DNA of 59,636 nt from Deltaproteobacteria bacterium (GTDB lineage Bacteria > Myxococcota_A > Polyangia > Polyangiales > Ga0077539): contig CANJUR010000023.1 of assembly GCA_947477565.1 (NCBI GenBank), forward strand, positions 1-59,636. Direction: 5' to 3'. Shown here in pieces: positions 11,902 through 19,917 of the stretch; position 1 is the stretch's first letter, and each line of letters starts with the position of its first letter. Below the pieces are notes generated by a model. That model saw nothing but the letters and a program-made list of their open reading frames with translations. It searched no databases and was not told where the DNA came from. The position numbers and the translations under genes are program-made.

Positions 11902-14460
11902 TTACTTCGCGATGAGATTGAGGATCTTCCCGGCCTTGTAGATCACCTTTGCGACGCTCTTCCCGGCGAGCTGACGCCCGACGGAATCCAGTGCCTTCGC
12001 GGCGGCCATGGCGGTCTCCTCGTCGGCGTCGAGCGCCAGTTCGATGGTGCCCGCGGTCTTGCCGTTGACCTGAACACCGATGGTCACGGTGTCGTCGATC
12101 AGCCACTTCGCGTCAGGCACCGGCCAGGGGGCGTACGCCACGCCGCCGGGCGTCACGGGCATCCCTGCGCCGCGAGTCCAGAGGGTCTCCGCGAGGTGCG
12201 GAGCAAACGGCGCCATGATCTGCGCGATGGGCGCGAGCGCCTCCCGCGAGCGCGTCTGCAGCCGCGTGAGGTCGCGCGTCGCGACGTGCAGCGCGGAGAT
12301 GGCCGTGTTGAGGCTGAGCGCCTCAATGTCGCGAGTGACCTTGTCCACGGCGCGATGCACCACCTTGAGTTCATCCGGCGTGGCGGCGATGTCCGTCGCC
12401 CGCGGAACATCGTCGTCGCCCTCGAAGAAGAGCCGCCAGACGCGCTTAAGCCAGTCGAACTGCGCCTCGAGCTGGCTGGTCTGCCACGGCTTGTCGCTCT
12501 CGAGCGGCGTGAGAAAGCAGAGGTACACCCGCAGCGCATCGACGCCGTACAGGTCGATGATGTCATCGGGGTTGACGACGTTGCCCTTGCGCTTGGACAT
12601 CTTCTCCCAGCGCACCTCCGCCGGCACCGGCTCGTCGCGCCCCGCCACCCGAACGAGCGCCGTTTTGTCGTCGTCCCGCTCGACGCTCGTCGGCAGCGTC
12701 AGGTGATTGAACTTCCCACTCTCCCCCGCCGTGTAAAACGTCTTCGCCAGCACCATTCCCTGGTGGCGCAGCTTCGCGAAGGGCTCCTCATCGCGCACGA
12801 GACCCTCCTCGTGCAGCGCCTTCTGCCACATGCGCGAGTACAGCAGGTGCCCCACCCGGTGCTCCGCGCCGCCCACGTACAAGTCCACCGGCATCCAGTA
12901 ATCGCTCGCCTCGCGCGAGCAGAACTCCTGATCGTTGTGCGGATCGCAGTACCGCAGGAAGTACCAACTCGACCCCGCCGAGCCGGGCATCGTGTCCACC
13001 TCGCGCCGCAGCCGCCGCCCGGTAACCGGATCATCCACGTCGAGCCAGCCCAACGCGCGGGCCAACGGCGACTCGCCGCTCCCGGTGGGCGCGTAGTCAG
13101 CCACCGGCGGCAGCACCAGCGGAAGCTCATCGAGCGTGAGCGGCCGCACCACCGCGTCCCCGTCCTTCAGCACCGGAATCGGCTCGCCCCAGTACCGCTG
13201 CCGCGCGAAGGTCCAGTCGCGGATCTTGAAGTTCACCGTCGCCCGCGCGCAGCCCTTCTCCGCGAGCCACGCCGTCACCGCGCGAATGGCCTCGCCGCCC
13301 GCCGTCGGCGTCCCATCGAAAGGCCCGCTGTGCACCATCGCGCCGTCGCCCTCGTACGCAGCCTTCGTCACGTCGCCGCCCGCGATCACCTCGCACACCG
13401 GCAGCCCCATCGCCTGCGCAAATTCCCAATCCCGCTCGTCATGCGCGGGCACCGCCATGATCGCCCCGGTGCCGTAGCCCGCGATCACATAGTCCGCGAT
13501 CCACACCGGAATCGCCTCGCCGGTCGCCGGGTTGATCGCCCGCGCCCCGACATCGACGCCGGTCTTCTCCCTGGTCGCTTGCCGGTCGCGCTCGCTGCGT
13601 CCCGCGGTGCGCTTCTGATACGCCGCCACGGCCTCGCGTTTACCCGGTGAGGTGAATCCATCGACCAGCGCGTTCTCCGGCGCGAGCACCAGATACGTCG
13701 CGCCGAAGAGCGTGTCGGGCCTCGTCGTGAAGACCGCGATCTTCTCCGCTGACCCCTCCACCGCAAACTCAACAAACGCCCCTTCGGAGCGGCCGATCCA
13801 CTCGCGCTGCGCGGCCTTGGTGGCATCTGGCCAGTCGATGGTATCGAGGCCCGCGAGCAGCCGATCGGCGTACGCAGAGATGCGCAGCATCCACTGCGAC
13901 ATGCGCTTGCGCTCGACGGCGTGGCCGCCGCGCTCGCTCTTGCCGTCGATGACCTCGTCGTTGGCGAGCACCGTTCCGAGCGCCGGGCACCAGTTGACGA
14001 ACCCCTCGCCCACATACGCCACGCCGCGCGCGTAGAGACGGGTGAAGATCCACTGCGTCCACTTGTAGTAGCCGGGGTCGGCGGTGGAGACCTCCCGCGA
14101 CCAGTCGTACGAGTACCCGAGGCGCTTCAGTTGCCGTCGGAAGGTCTCGATCGCCTCTGCCGTGGAGATCTGCGGCGCGATGCCCTCGTCGATGGCGCGC
14201 TGCTCGGCCGGCAGGCCGAAGGCGTCGTAGCCGATCGGGTGCAGCACGTTGAATCCCCGCGCGCGCTTGTAACGGCACACCACATCGCTGGCCGTGTAGC
14301 CCGCCGGGTGGCCCACGTGGAGACCCTTCCCGCTCGGGTACGGAAACATGTCCAGCGCATAGAACTTGGCCTGCCCCGGAACGATGCGCGCGACGTAGCT
14401 CTCGTGCGTCTCCCAGTGGGCCTGCCAGAGCGGCTCGATCTCCGAAGGTCGGTACGGCAT
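11902..14460 (-). CDS. leuS: leucine--tRNA ligase
   Basis: An 852-residue class-I synthetase that charges tRNA-Leu. The start was chosen at MPYRPSEIEPLWQ; the upstream extension is Arg-rich. The HIGH signature reads HVGH (residues 48-51) after FPYPSGKGL. The CP1 editing domain contains the RPDTLFGATYLVLAPEN and GYGTGAIMAVPAHDERD signatures. The KMSKS loop reads KMSKRKGN, and the anticodon-binding and C-terminal domains close the protein near the family's normal length. It is convergent with the NHL gene and its start region overlaps nothing else. It is a housekeeping gene. Confidence 0.97.
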   Translation of the reverse strand: MPYRPSEIEPLWQAHWETHESYVARIVPGQAKFYALDMFPYPSGKGLHVGHPAGYTASDVVCRYKRARGFNVLHPIGYDAFGLPAEQRAIDEGIAPQISTAEAIETFRRQLKRLGYSYDWSREVSTADPGYYKWTQWIFTRLYARGVAYVGEGFVNWCPALGTVLANDEVIDGKSERGGHAVERKRMSQWMLRISAYADRLLAGLDTIDWPDATKAAQREWIGRSEGAFVEFAVEGSAEKIAVFTTRPDTLFGATYLVLAPENALVDGFTSPGKREAVAAYQKRTAGRSERDRQATREKTGVDVGARAINPATGEAIPVWIADYVIAGYGTGAIMAVPAHDERDWEFAQAMGLPVCEVIAGGDVTKAAYEGDGAMVHSGPFDGTPTAGGEAIRAVTAWLAEKGCARATVNFKIRDWTFARQRYWGEPIPVLKDGDAVVRPLTLDELPLVLPPVADYAPTGSGESPLARALGWLDVDDPVTGRRLRREVDTMPGSAGSSWYFLRYCDPHNDQEFCSREASDYWMPVDLYVGGAEHRVGHLLYSRMWQKALHEEGLVRDEEPFAKLRHQGMVLAKTFYTAGESGKFNHLTLPTSVERDDDKTALVRVAGRDEPVPAEVRWEKMSKRKGNVVNPDDIIDLYGVDALRVYLCFLTPLESDKPWQTSQLEAQFDWLKRVWRLFFEGDDDVPRATDIAATPDELKVVHRAVDKVTRDIEALSLNTAISALHVATRDLTRLQTRSREALAPIAQIMAPFAPHLAETLWTRGAGMPVTPGGVAYAPWPVPDAKWLIDDTVTIGVQVNGKTAGTIELALDADEETAMAAAKALDSVGRQLAGKSVAKVIYKAGKILNLIAK

Positions 14461-14566
14461 GCCCGCCTCTCTACGCGGTCGGAGCGAGTCGTTGCAACAC
14501 GCGCCGCTGCGCCGTCGCCTGCCAGTCGTTCGACAGGTGACAGCGGGCCGTTGCAGGATCCGCGGG

Positions 14567-15781
14567 GTGAACCTCTTGCGCCTTGCGTCGATCGGCTTCG
14601 CGTTCTCGCTGGCGTCGACTCCGGCGGGCGCGATTCCGCTCCTGCGCGGCCTCGGGGGCGCTGCGGGCTTCGGCACCAACACCCTCGAGCCCAACGACGA
14701 CGACTCGACCGGGATCATCTCCGTCGCGCGAGAATTCCCGGAGGGAATGTGGTTTTTCGGCAGCGTCTACCGGTCGCTTTACCTGAACAACAACGGCAAC
14801 ATCACGTTTAGCGACGCGCTCGGGGTCTTCACACCGGAGCGCTTTCCGGTCGCCTCGCAGCCGATGATCGCGCCGTTTTGGGCCGACGTGGACACCCGCG
14901 GATTGGGGATGCCTGCGCGCAACAACGTGCATTGGTTTGTCGAGCCCGGGCGCTTCATCGCGACGTGGCACCTCGTCGGCTACTTCGCTTCCCACGACAC
15001 GCTGCAAAACTCTTTTCAACTCGTGCTCACCGACCAGAGCGCCCGCAATCCGGGCGACTTCGACGTCGAATTTCGCTACGAGCGCTGCGAGTGGACCACC
15101 GGCGACGCCTCGGGTGGTACCGGGGGCTTCGGCGGAACGCCCGCGCAGGCCGGCTTCGACGCGGGCAACCTCCGCGATTTCTTTGCACTCCCGGGTTCGT
15201 TCAGCCGGGAGATTCTGAACGTCTGCACCGCCTCCAACGTGGGCGTCCCGGGGCTGTGGCAGTTTCAGATTCGCGGCGGCACCGTGGCGATGTGCGGCAA
15301 CCGCACCGTCGAGCGAGGCGAGGAATGCGACGACGGCAACGTGCGCTCCGGCGACGGATGCAGTGCTGTCTGCCGCCGCGAGATCGACGGCGGCGTCGAC
15401 GCGGGCCTCGACGCGGGTGACTTCGACCTCGGCGTAGACGTGCCCCGGGACGCCGCCCCGGACCTGGGCTGGATCCGCGACCTCGGCCCCGAGGACACCG
15501 GCAGCGACGTCCCACGCAAGCCTCCGACGGACGTGCCCGTGGTGCTGCCCGACGTGGTCACGCTCCCCGATGCGGGCGTGGATGTACCCGGCACCGACGC
15601 CTGCGAAGGCTGGCGCTGCGGTCGCGAAAACCGCCTCGATGGCCGCGCTGGCCCGTTTGGCGGCTGCGGCTGCACGGTTCCTCCCCGGCCAGACCACGCC
15701 CCGATCAACGGTGGTCTCTCCCTTTGCGCGGTGCTCGCCGTCGGATTCCTTCGGCGGCGTCGCCGACCTCGCGCTATCTGA
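14567..15781 (+). CDS. NIDO-domain surface protein with MYXO-CTERM-type tail
   Basis: A 404-residue protein started at GTG (VNLLRLAS), with AGGAT upstream and a signal peptide ending at PAGA. Residues about 60-240 form a NIDO-like domain (YLNNNGNITFSD, IAPFWADVDTR, NSFQLVLTD). A DUF4215-type Cys module follows (CGNRTVERGEECDDGN...GDGCSAVC), then an Asp/Pro/Val-rich spacer. The end is GGCGC, a hydrophobic stretch and RRRRR, which is the MYXO-CTERM sorting pattern for surface proteins in Myxococcota. This tail is the best phylogenetic marker in the window. The protein is probably exported and surface-anchored; its partner is unknown. Confidence 0.85.
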   Translation: MNLLRLASIGFAFSLASTPAGAIPLLRGLGGAAGFGTNTLEPNDDDSTGIISVAREFPEGMWFFGSVYRSLYLNNNGNITFSDALGVFTPERFPVASQPMIAPFWADVDTRGLGMPARNNVHWFVEPGRFIATWHLVGYFASHDTLQNSFQLVLTDQSARNPGDFDVEFRYERCEWTTGDASGGTGGFGGTPAQAGFDAGNLRDFFALPGSFSREILNVCTASNVGVPGLWQFQIRGGTVAMCGNRTVERGEECDDGNVRSGDGCSAVCRREIDGGVDAGLDAGDFDLGVDVPRDAAPDLGWIRDLGPEDTGSDVPRKPPTDVPVVLPDVVTLPDAGVDVPGTDACEGWRCGRENRLDGRAGPFGGCGCTVPPRPDHAPINGGLSLCAVLAVGFLRRRRRPRAI

Positions 15782-15790
15782 TCGTCCGCC

Positions 15791-16414
15791 ATGATTCACC
15801 GATCGTCTCTTTCGTTTGCCGCCACCCTCGCCCTCACCCTGAGCGCCTGCCGCGGCGCTGCCCCGGAGCCTGCGGCGCCTCCGCTCGCGGCTCGCCCCAC
15901 GGCCCTGTCACCGAGCGCATCACCGGCCGCCGCAGCGCCTTCCTCCGCAGGCACCCTGCGCTGGACCGACCCTGCCGCGTGGCACCGTGGGACTCCTTCT
16001 TCCTCGATGCGCCGCGCGCAATACGAGATCCCTGGCGCGGGTCCCAACACCGTAGGAGAGCTTGCGGTGTTCTGGTTTGGCGCTGGTCAGGGTGGCTCCA
16101 TCGACAGCAACCTGGAGCGTTGGTACGGCCAGTTTGCGCAGCCCGACGGCCGCCCGAGCGCCGCGGTCGCGACCCGTGAGACCCGCACGTCCCATGGTCT
16201 TACGGTCACCGTAACGCGGGTCGAAGGTCGTTTCGCCGGCGGCGGAATGCCGGGCGCCGGCACCCCGACGACGCACGACGGCTACGCGCTGCTCGCAGCG
16301 ATCGTGGAGACCCCCAACGGGCCGTGGTTCTTCAAGCTCACGGGGCCGCGCGCGACGCTCGTGGCAGCGGCGCCCGCGTTCGACGCGATGGTCGCATCGT
16401 TCGAATTCCGCTGA
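15791..16414 (+). CDS. small secreted lipoprotein of unknown function
   Basis: A 207-residue protein with a signal peptide ending in LTLSAC (lipobox Cys about residue 20). A Pro/Ala-rich linker follows to about residue 55, then a compact domain (LRWTDPAAWHRG, ELAVFWFGAGQGGSIDSNLERWYGQF, FFKLTGP). The start is 9 bp after the NIDO gene stop, so the two are probably co-transcribed. I recall similar domains in planctomycete and myxobacterial secreted proteins, but I cannot assign a function. Confidence 0.75.
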   Translation: MIHRSSLSFAATLALTLSACRGAAPEPAAPPLAARPTALSPSASPAAAAPSSAGTLRWTDPAAWHRGTPSSSMRRAQYEIPGAGPNTVGELAVFWFGAGQGGSIDSNLERWYGQFAQPDGRPSAAVATRETRTSHGLTVTVTRVEGRFAGGGMPGAGTPTTHDGYALLAAIVETPNGPWFFKLTGPRATLVAAAPAFDAMVASFEFR

Positions 16415-16454
16415 AATTACAGCACTGACGACCGGCCGTACCGAGCCTTGGGGG

Positions 16455-17447
16455 TCAGCCGCGCGTCGTGCGGATGGGACGCAGGGAGTTCATCGCCGCC
16501 CCCGCGATGATGATGGCGGCCGCAAACACCATGCATCGAAACAAGAACCCGTCGGCGTCCGGCTCGGACGCGCCTGCGCAGATCATCCCGTAGGAGGTGC
16601 CGCCCTCCCCATCGTGCATTGTGGTCTGCAAGTGCGCGCCCGGACCGCACACCTCGGCTTCGAACATCGGATGGAGCAGCCCAGAGAAGGCCAGGCAGAT
16701 TCCGAGCGGCGCCCCGCCTAACACGCCCCCGAGGAGGGCGACCAACCGACTTCTCTTCGCGCGAGGCACCACCCGCTCGGGTGCCTCGTCGCTCCGAGGC
16801 GCGGACGTCACCGCGCGTACGACCTCACCCCGGAGTGCGCGCGCAACGTTGGCGCCGACCTCCATCGCGCGCCAGGCGTCATCGGCGGACAAGAGTTCGA
16901 AAGCCAGGTGCAACACACCCTCGCGCGCATGCATCCACCGCAGCCCAAGCGCCTGCAGGGGCGTCAGCACCGCCGGCACAGCCCACCCCGGCACGCGAGT
17001 GCGCGAGGGATCCCGGTAGCCCTCGGCGGCAGCAATCGGTGTCACGTAGCACCCGAACGCCGCATCGAAGCTGCTGTCTCCGGTCGGAGTGCGAGGCACC
17101 GCCGGCACCGGCCCCATGAGGGTCGCCTCGTCAGAGCGACGACACACGAGCAGCTTCAGTTCGGCGTCCGCGCGCACGGTCACCTGCGTGACTGCGACCG
17201 TCCCCTGCTCTCCCGGTCCGGGAGGCCGCACCGTCGTGCGCTCGAGGCGCACCCGCTCGCCGTCTAGGGTGGCGTCGAGCGCGTACTCGCCGAGGGGATC
17301 GCCGGTGAGCGTGGCGCGGCCGCGCTCCATCCCTTCCCGGGTGGCGTCACCGAGGCGGCGCTCGAGCGCATTTTCGGCCGCGCAACGCCACCAGAGCACC
17401 GCGAGCGAAGCGCCGATCAAGCCGAGCGGGTAGGTGAGGTTGGTCAC
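16455..17447 (-). CDS. membrane protein of unknown function
   Basis: A 330-residue protein starting at GTG. It has an N-terminal membrane segment (YPLGLIGASLAVLWW), a soluble middle domain with conserved-looking GEYALDATLDGERV and a Trp/Leu-rich core, and two further hydrophobic stretches near the C-terminus (LVALLGGVLGGAPLGICLAF and AAAIIIAGAAM). The two C-terminal helices flank a loop with two Cys (EVCGPG and MICAG) that may lie in the periplasm. I do not recognise the family. It is convergent with the preceding lipoprotein and 64 bp upstream of the wzc-like gene's stop. Confidence 0.65.
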   Translation of the reverse strand: MTNLTYPLGLIGASLAVLWWRCAAENALERRLGDATREGMERGRATLTGDPLGEYALDATLDGERVRLERTTVRPPGPGEQGTVAVTQVTVRADAELKLLVCRRSDEATLMGPVPAVPRTPTGDSSFDAAFGCYVTPIAAAEGYRDPSRTRVPGWAVPAVLTPLQALGLRWMHAREGVLHLAFELLSADDAWRAMEVGANVARALRGEVVRAVTSAPRSDEAPERVVPRAKRSRLVALLGGVLGGAPLGICLAFSGLLHPMFEAEVCGPGAHLQTTMHDGEGGTSYGMICAGASEPDADGFLFRCMVFAAAIIIAGAAMNSLRPIRTTRG

Positions 17448-17511
17448 GGCCGGAACCTACCAGATGCCATCGGCCGGATCCGTCTGGGCCTGCCTGGACG
17501 GGGTACGAACG

Positions 17512-19821
17512 TCAGGCGGCGGGGCGGTGGTCGGGCGTCGGAGGGTGCGGCGAATAGTCGTACTGCCCGGCGTAGTAATACGAAGGCGAATCGTCGTTGG
17601 GCTGGATGCCATTGACGACGCATCCGACGACCTTGCTGCCGAGCGCGCGTAGTTGTCGCAGCACGCCAGCAGCGTGATCGCGGCGGGTCTGACGGACGCG
17701 CACCACGAGCACCACGCCATCAAGCTGCGGACCGAGCGCGAGGGCATCGGTGACCGCGGTGATGGGCGGCGAGTCGAAGACGATTCGGTCGTACTGCGTG
17801 CGCAGGTAGGCCATGAACTCGCTCGCCTTCTGGCTGTGCAGAAGCTCCGCGGGGTTGGGGGGGATGGGACCGCACGGGAGCAGCGAGAGGTTGGGCACCT
17901 CCGTCGCGATGACGGCCTCGTCGTGCGTGGCCTCGCCGATGAGGATGCTGGTGAGTCCGACCGGCGGGCGCAGTCGGAAGACCTTGTGAATGCGCGGGCG
18001 TCGGAGGTCGGCGTCCACCAGAAGCACGCGTTTGCCGCTCTGTGCGAGCGAGATGGCGAGGCTGACGGCCGTGAAGGTCTTGCCTTCGCGCGGCGACGCG
18101 CTGGTCACCATCAACATCTGGAAGGGCGTGTCTGGAGACATGAAGAGAAGGTTGGTACGGATGCCGCGCGCGAGCTCGGCGATCATCGAGGTAGGGTGCG
18201 AATGCACCACGAGGTCGAGGTTTTCAACCGGCCCCTCCTGCGGTTGCGCGTCGCCGTAGCGGTACTTGTATTGGTTGCGCATCCCGCGCCCGGTGACGAG
18301 CGGGAGGAAGCCCAACACCGGCGTGCGCAGCCCCTCTTCGACGTCGGCCCGTGAGCGAACCGTTCGGTCGGCGAGCACCGCGAGGGTCGCGCCGAGCAAC
18401 CCGAGGATGACGCCCGCGATGCCGCCCACCGCGAGCGAGAGCGGCACCCGCGGCTTGATCGGAACACCCGGCAGAAGCGCGTACTCAAGCACGCTCATGT
18501 TGTTGACCTGAAGGTCGCGCATGAGGTTGCCCTCGGTCGTGCGCTCGAGAACGATGCCGTAGATCTTGGAGTGGTTTTCGCGTTCGCGGGCGAGGCGCGC
18601 GTACATCATCTCCTGCTGGTTGAGCTCCACGGCCTGGCGCTGCGCCACGGATAGTTCGGCGCGCACGCTGCCTTCGGAGCGCTGCACGCCGCGCAGTTCG
18701 GCCTCGGCGGCGCCCCGGATGTTCTCCACCTCGGCGCGAAAGAGGCTAACGACAGAGTTCGTGCGCGCGCGTGCTCCGCGAAGCTCGAGCGACTGCTGGA
18801 GGTAGCGGATCTCCATCGTAGACTCCTCGCGGAGCGCGATCTCGAACTGCGTGCGCATCGAGGTGAGCACCGCGGAAGTCAGAAACTCCGGGGCCGTCAG
18901 CTGCGACATCGCGACGCCGACCTGCTCCCGCCAGCGCACCCGCTCAGACAGCGGCGTGTCGATGGCCATGCCGTTGGACACGGACTGCAACGACCGCAGC
19001 ACGTCGCGCTCGGCGCGGAGCACTTCAGTGGTGCGGGCCGCGAGCGCGAACCGCCGGGTCTGCGCCTGCGTCAGCGCCTCGGAGAGCTGCGAGATGCGGT
19101 TGCCGAGGATGTTGCGCTGGTCGATGAAGTTTTCCGAGACGATGTTGTGCTCGCGCCGGAAGGTCTGCAGCGAGTCTTCGGCGCGCGAGAGGTTCTCCCG
19201 CAGCTCGTCGAGTTGATTGCTAAGCCAGCGCACGGCGTCGCGGGTGCTGCCGAGCCGGTGGTCGAGATTACGCTGCACGTAAACGTCAACGATGGTGTTG
19301 GCCAGTAGCTGCGCGCGACGCGGCGACGGGTCCTCCACCACGATGTTCATCAGGCGGCTCTCCTTCACCGGCTCGACTCGGATGCGACCGACCAGCGCCG
19401 TCGCCGCCTGAGCCACGGTCACCGAGCGAAACTGCGTCCGCCGCGCCGCCGAAACGCCCATGAAGTCAGGATCGTGCTGCAGCCCAAGACGCCGCACGAC
19501 ACCCTCGGCGACGCTCCGGCTCTTCACCACGCGGTACTGGGTCTCGTAGTACTCGCGAATGTTCCAGTACGAACCCACTCCGCTGGAGTCGAGGTCTTCG
19601 ACCTGGCGACCGAGGGGCCGCGGGGGGTTGGGCTCAAACTGCAGCACCGCCGTCGCCGCGTAGATCTTCGGCTGGCGAAGCACCCAAAGCGCGTCAAGGC
19701 AGAGCGCCAGGGCCACTCCGCTCAGGACGATCCACCGGTGCTTCCAGAGCTGCCGAAGCTGCTCTATCGGCTGGCTCTGGGCATCGGGAGACGTCGTCGC
19801 CCTCGAACCACTATCGCTCAC
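17512..19821 (-). CDS. polysaccharide chain-length regulator / tyrosine autokinase (Wzc-like)
   Basis: A 769-residue protein combining a Wzz-type transmembrane module and a BY-kinase domain. The GTG at 19821 has GGAGA 8 nt upstream; an ATG 54 nt earlier is the alternative. The N-terminal membrane helix is WIVLSGVALALCLDALWVL. A long periplasmic coiled-coil region follows, then a second helix (LSLAVGGIAGVILGLLGATLAVL). The cytoplasmic kinase carries Walker A SPREGKTF, Walker A' LLVDADLRRP and Walker B FDSPP. The C-terminus has a tyrosine cluster (YYY, Y, Y), the expected autophosphorylation sites. It would control polymerisation and export of the polysaccharide built by the rightward genes. 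Confidence 0.92.
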   Translation of the reverse strand: MSDSGSRATTSPDAQSQPIEQLRQLWKHRWIVLSGVALALCLDALWVLRQPKIYAATAVLQFEPNPPRPLGRQVEDLDSSGVGSYWNIREYYETQYRVVKSRSVAEGVVRRLGLQHDPDFMGVSAARRTQFRSVTVAQAATALVGRIRVEPVKESRLMNIVVEDPSPRRAQLLANTIVDVYVQRNLDHRLGSTRDAVRWLSNQLDELRENLSRAEDSLQTFRREHNIVSENFIDQRNILGNRISQLSEALTQAQTRRFALAARTTEVLRAERDVLRSLQSVSNGMAIDTPLSERVRWREQVGVAMSQLTAPEFLTSAVLTSMRTQFEIALREESTMEIRYLQQSLELRGARARTNSVVSLFRAEVENIRGAAEAELRGVQRSEGSVRAELSVAQRQAVELNQQEMMYARLARERENHSKIYGIVLERTTEGNLMRDLQVNNMSVLEYALLPGVPIKPRVPLSLAVGGIAGVILGLLGATLAVLADRTVRSRADVEEGLRTPVLGFLPLVTGRGMRNQYKYRYGDAQPQEGPVENLDLVVHSHPTSMIAELARGIRTNLLFMSPDTPFQMLMVTSASPREGKTFTAVSLAISLAQSGKRVLLVDADLRRPRIHKVFRLRPPVGLTSILIGEATHDEAVIATEVPNLSLLPCGPIPPNPAELLHSQKASEFMAYLRTQYDRIVFDSPPITAVTDALALGPQLDGVVLVVRVRQTRRDHAAGVLRQLRALGSKVVGCVVNGIQPNDDSPSYYYAGQYDYSPHPPTPDHRPAA

Positions 19822-19917
19822 GCGCGCGTCTCCATTCGTTTCTTCGGGCTTAGTACCAGAACATCCGGGCACCACAACCCGGGCGGGTCATGCGTTGCGC
19901 GCTCACCGCGGGGGCGT

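Noticed and set aside
11548..13650. 700-residue plus-strand frame
   Set aside because: Antisense to leuS; Arg/His-rich with no recognisable domain.
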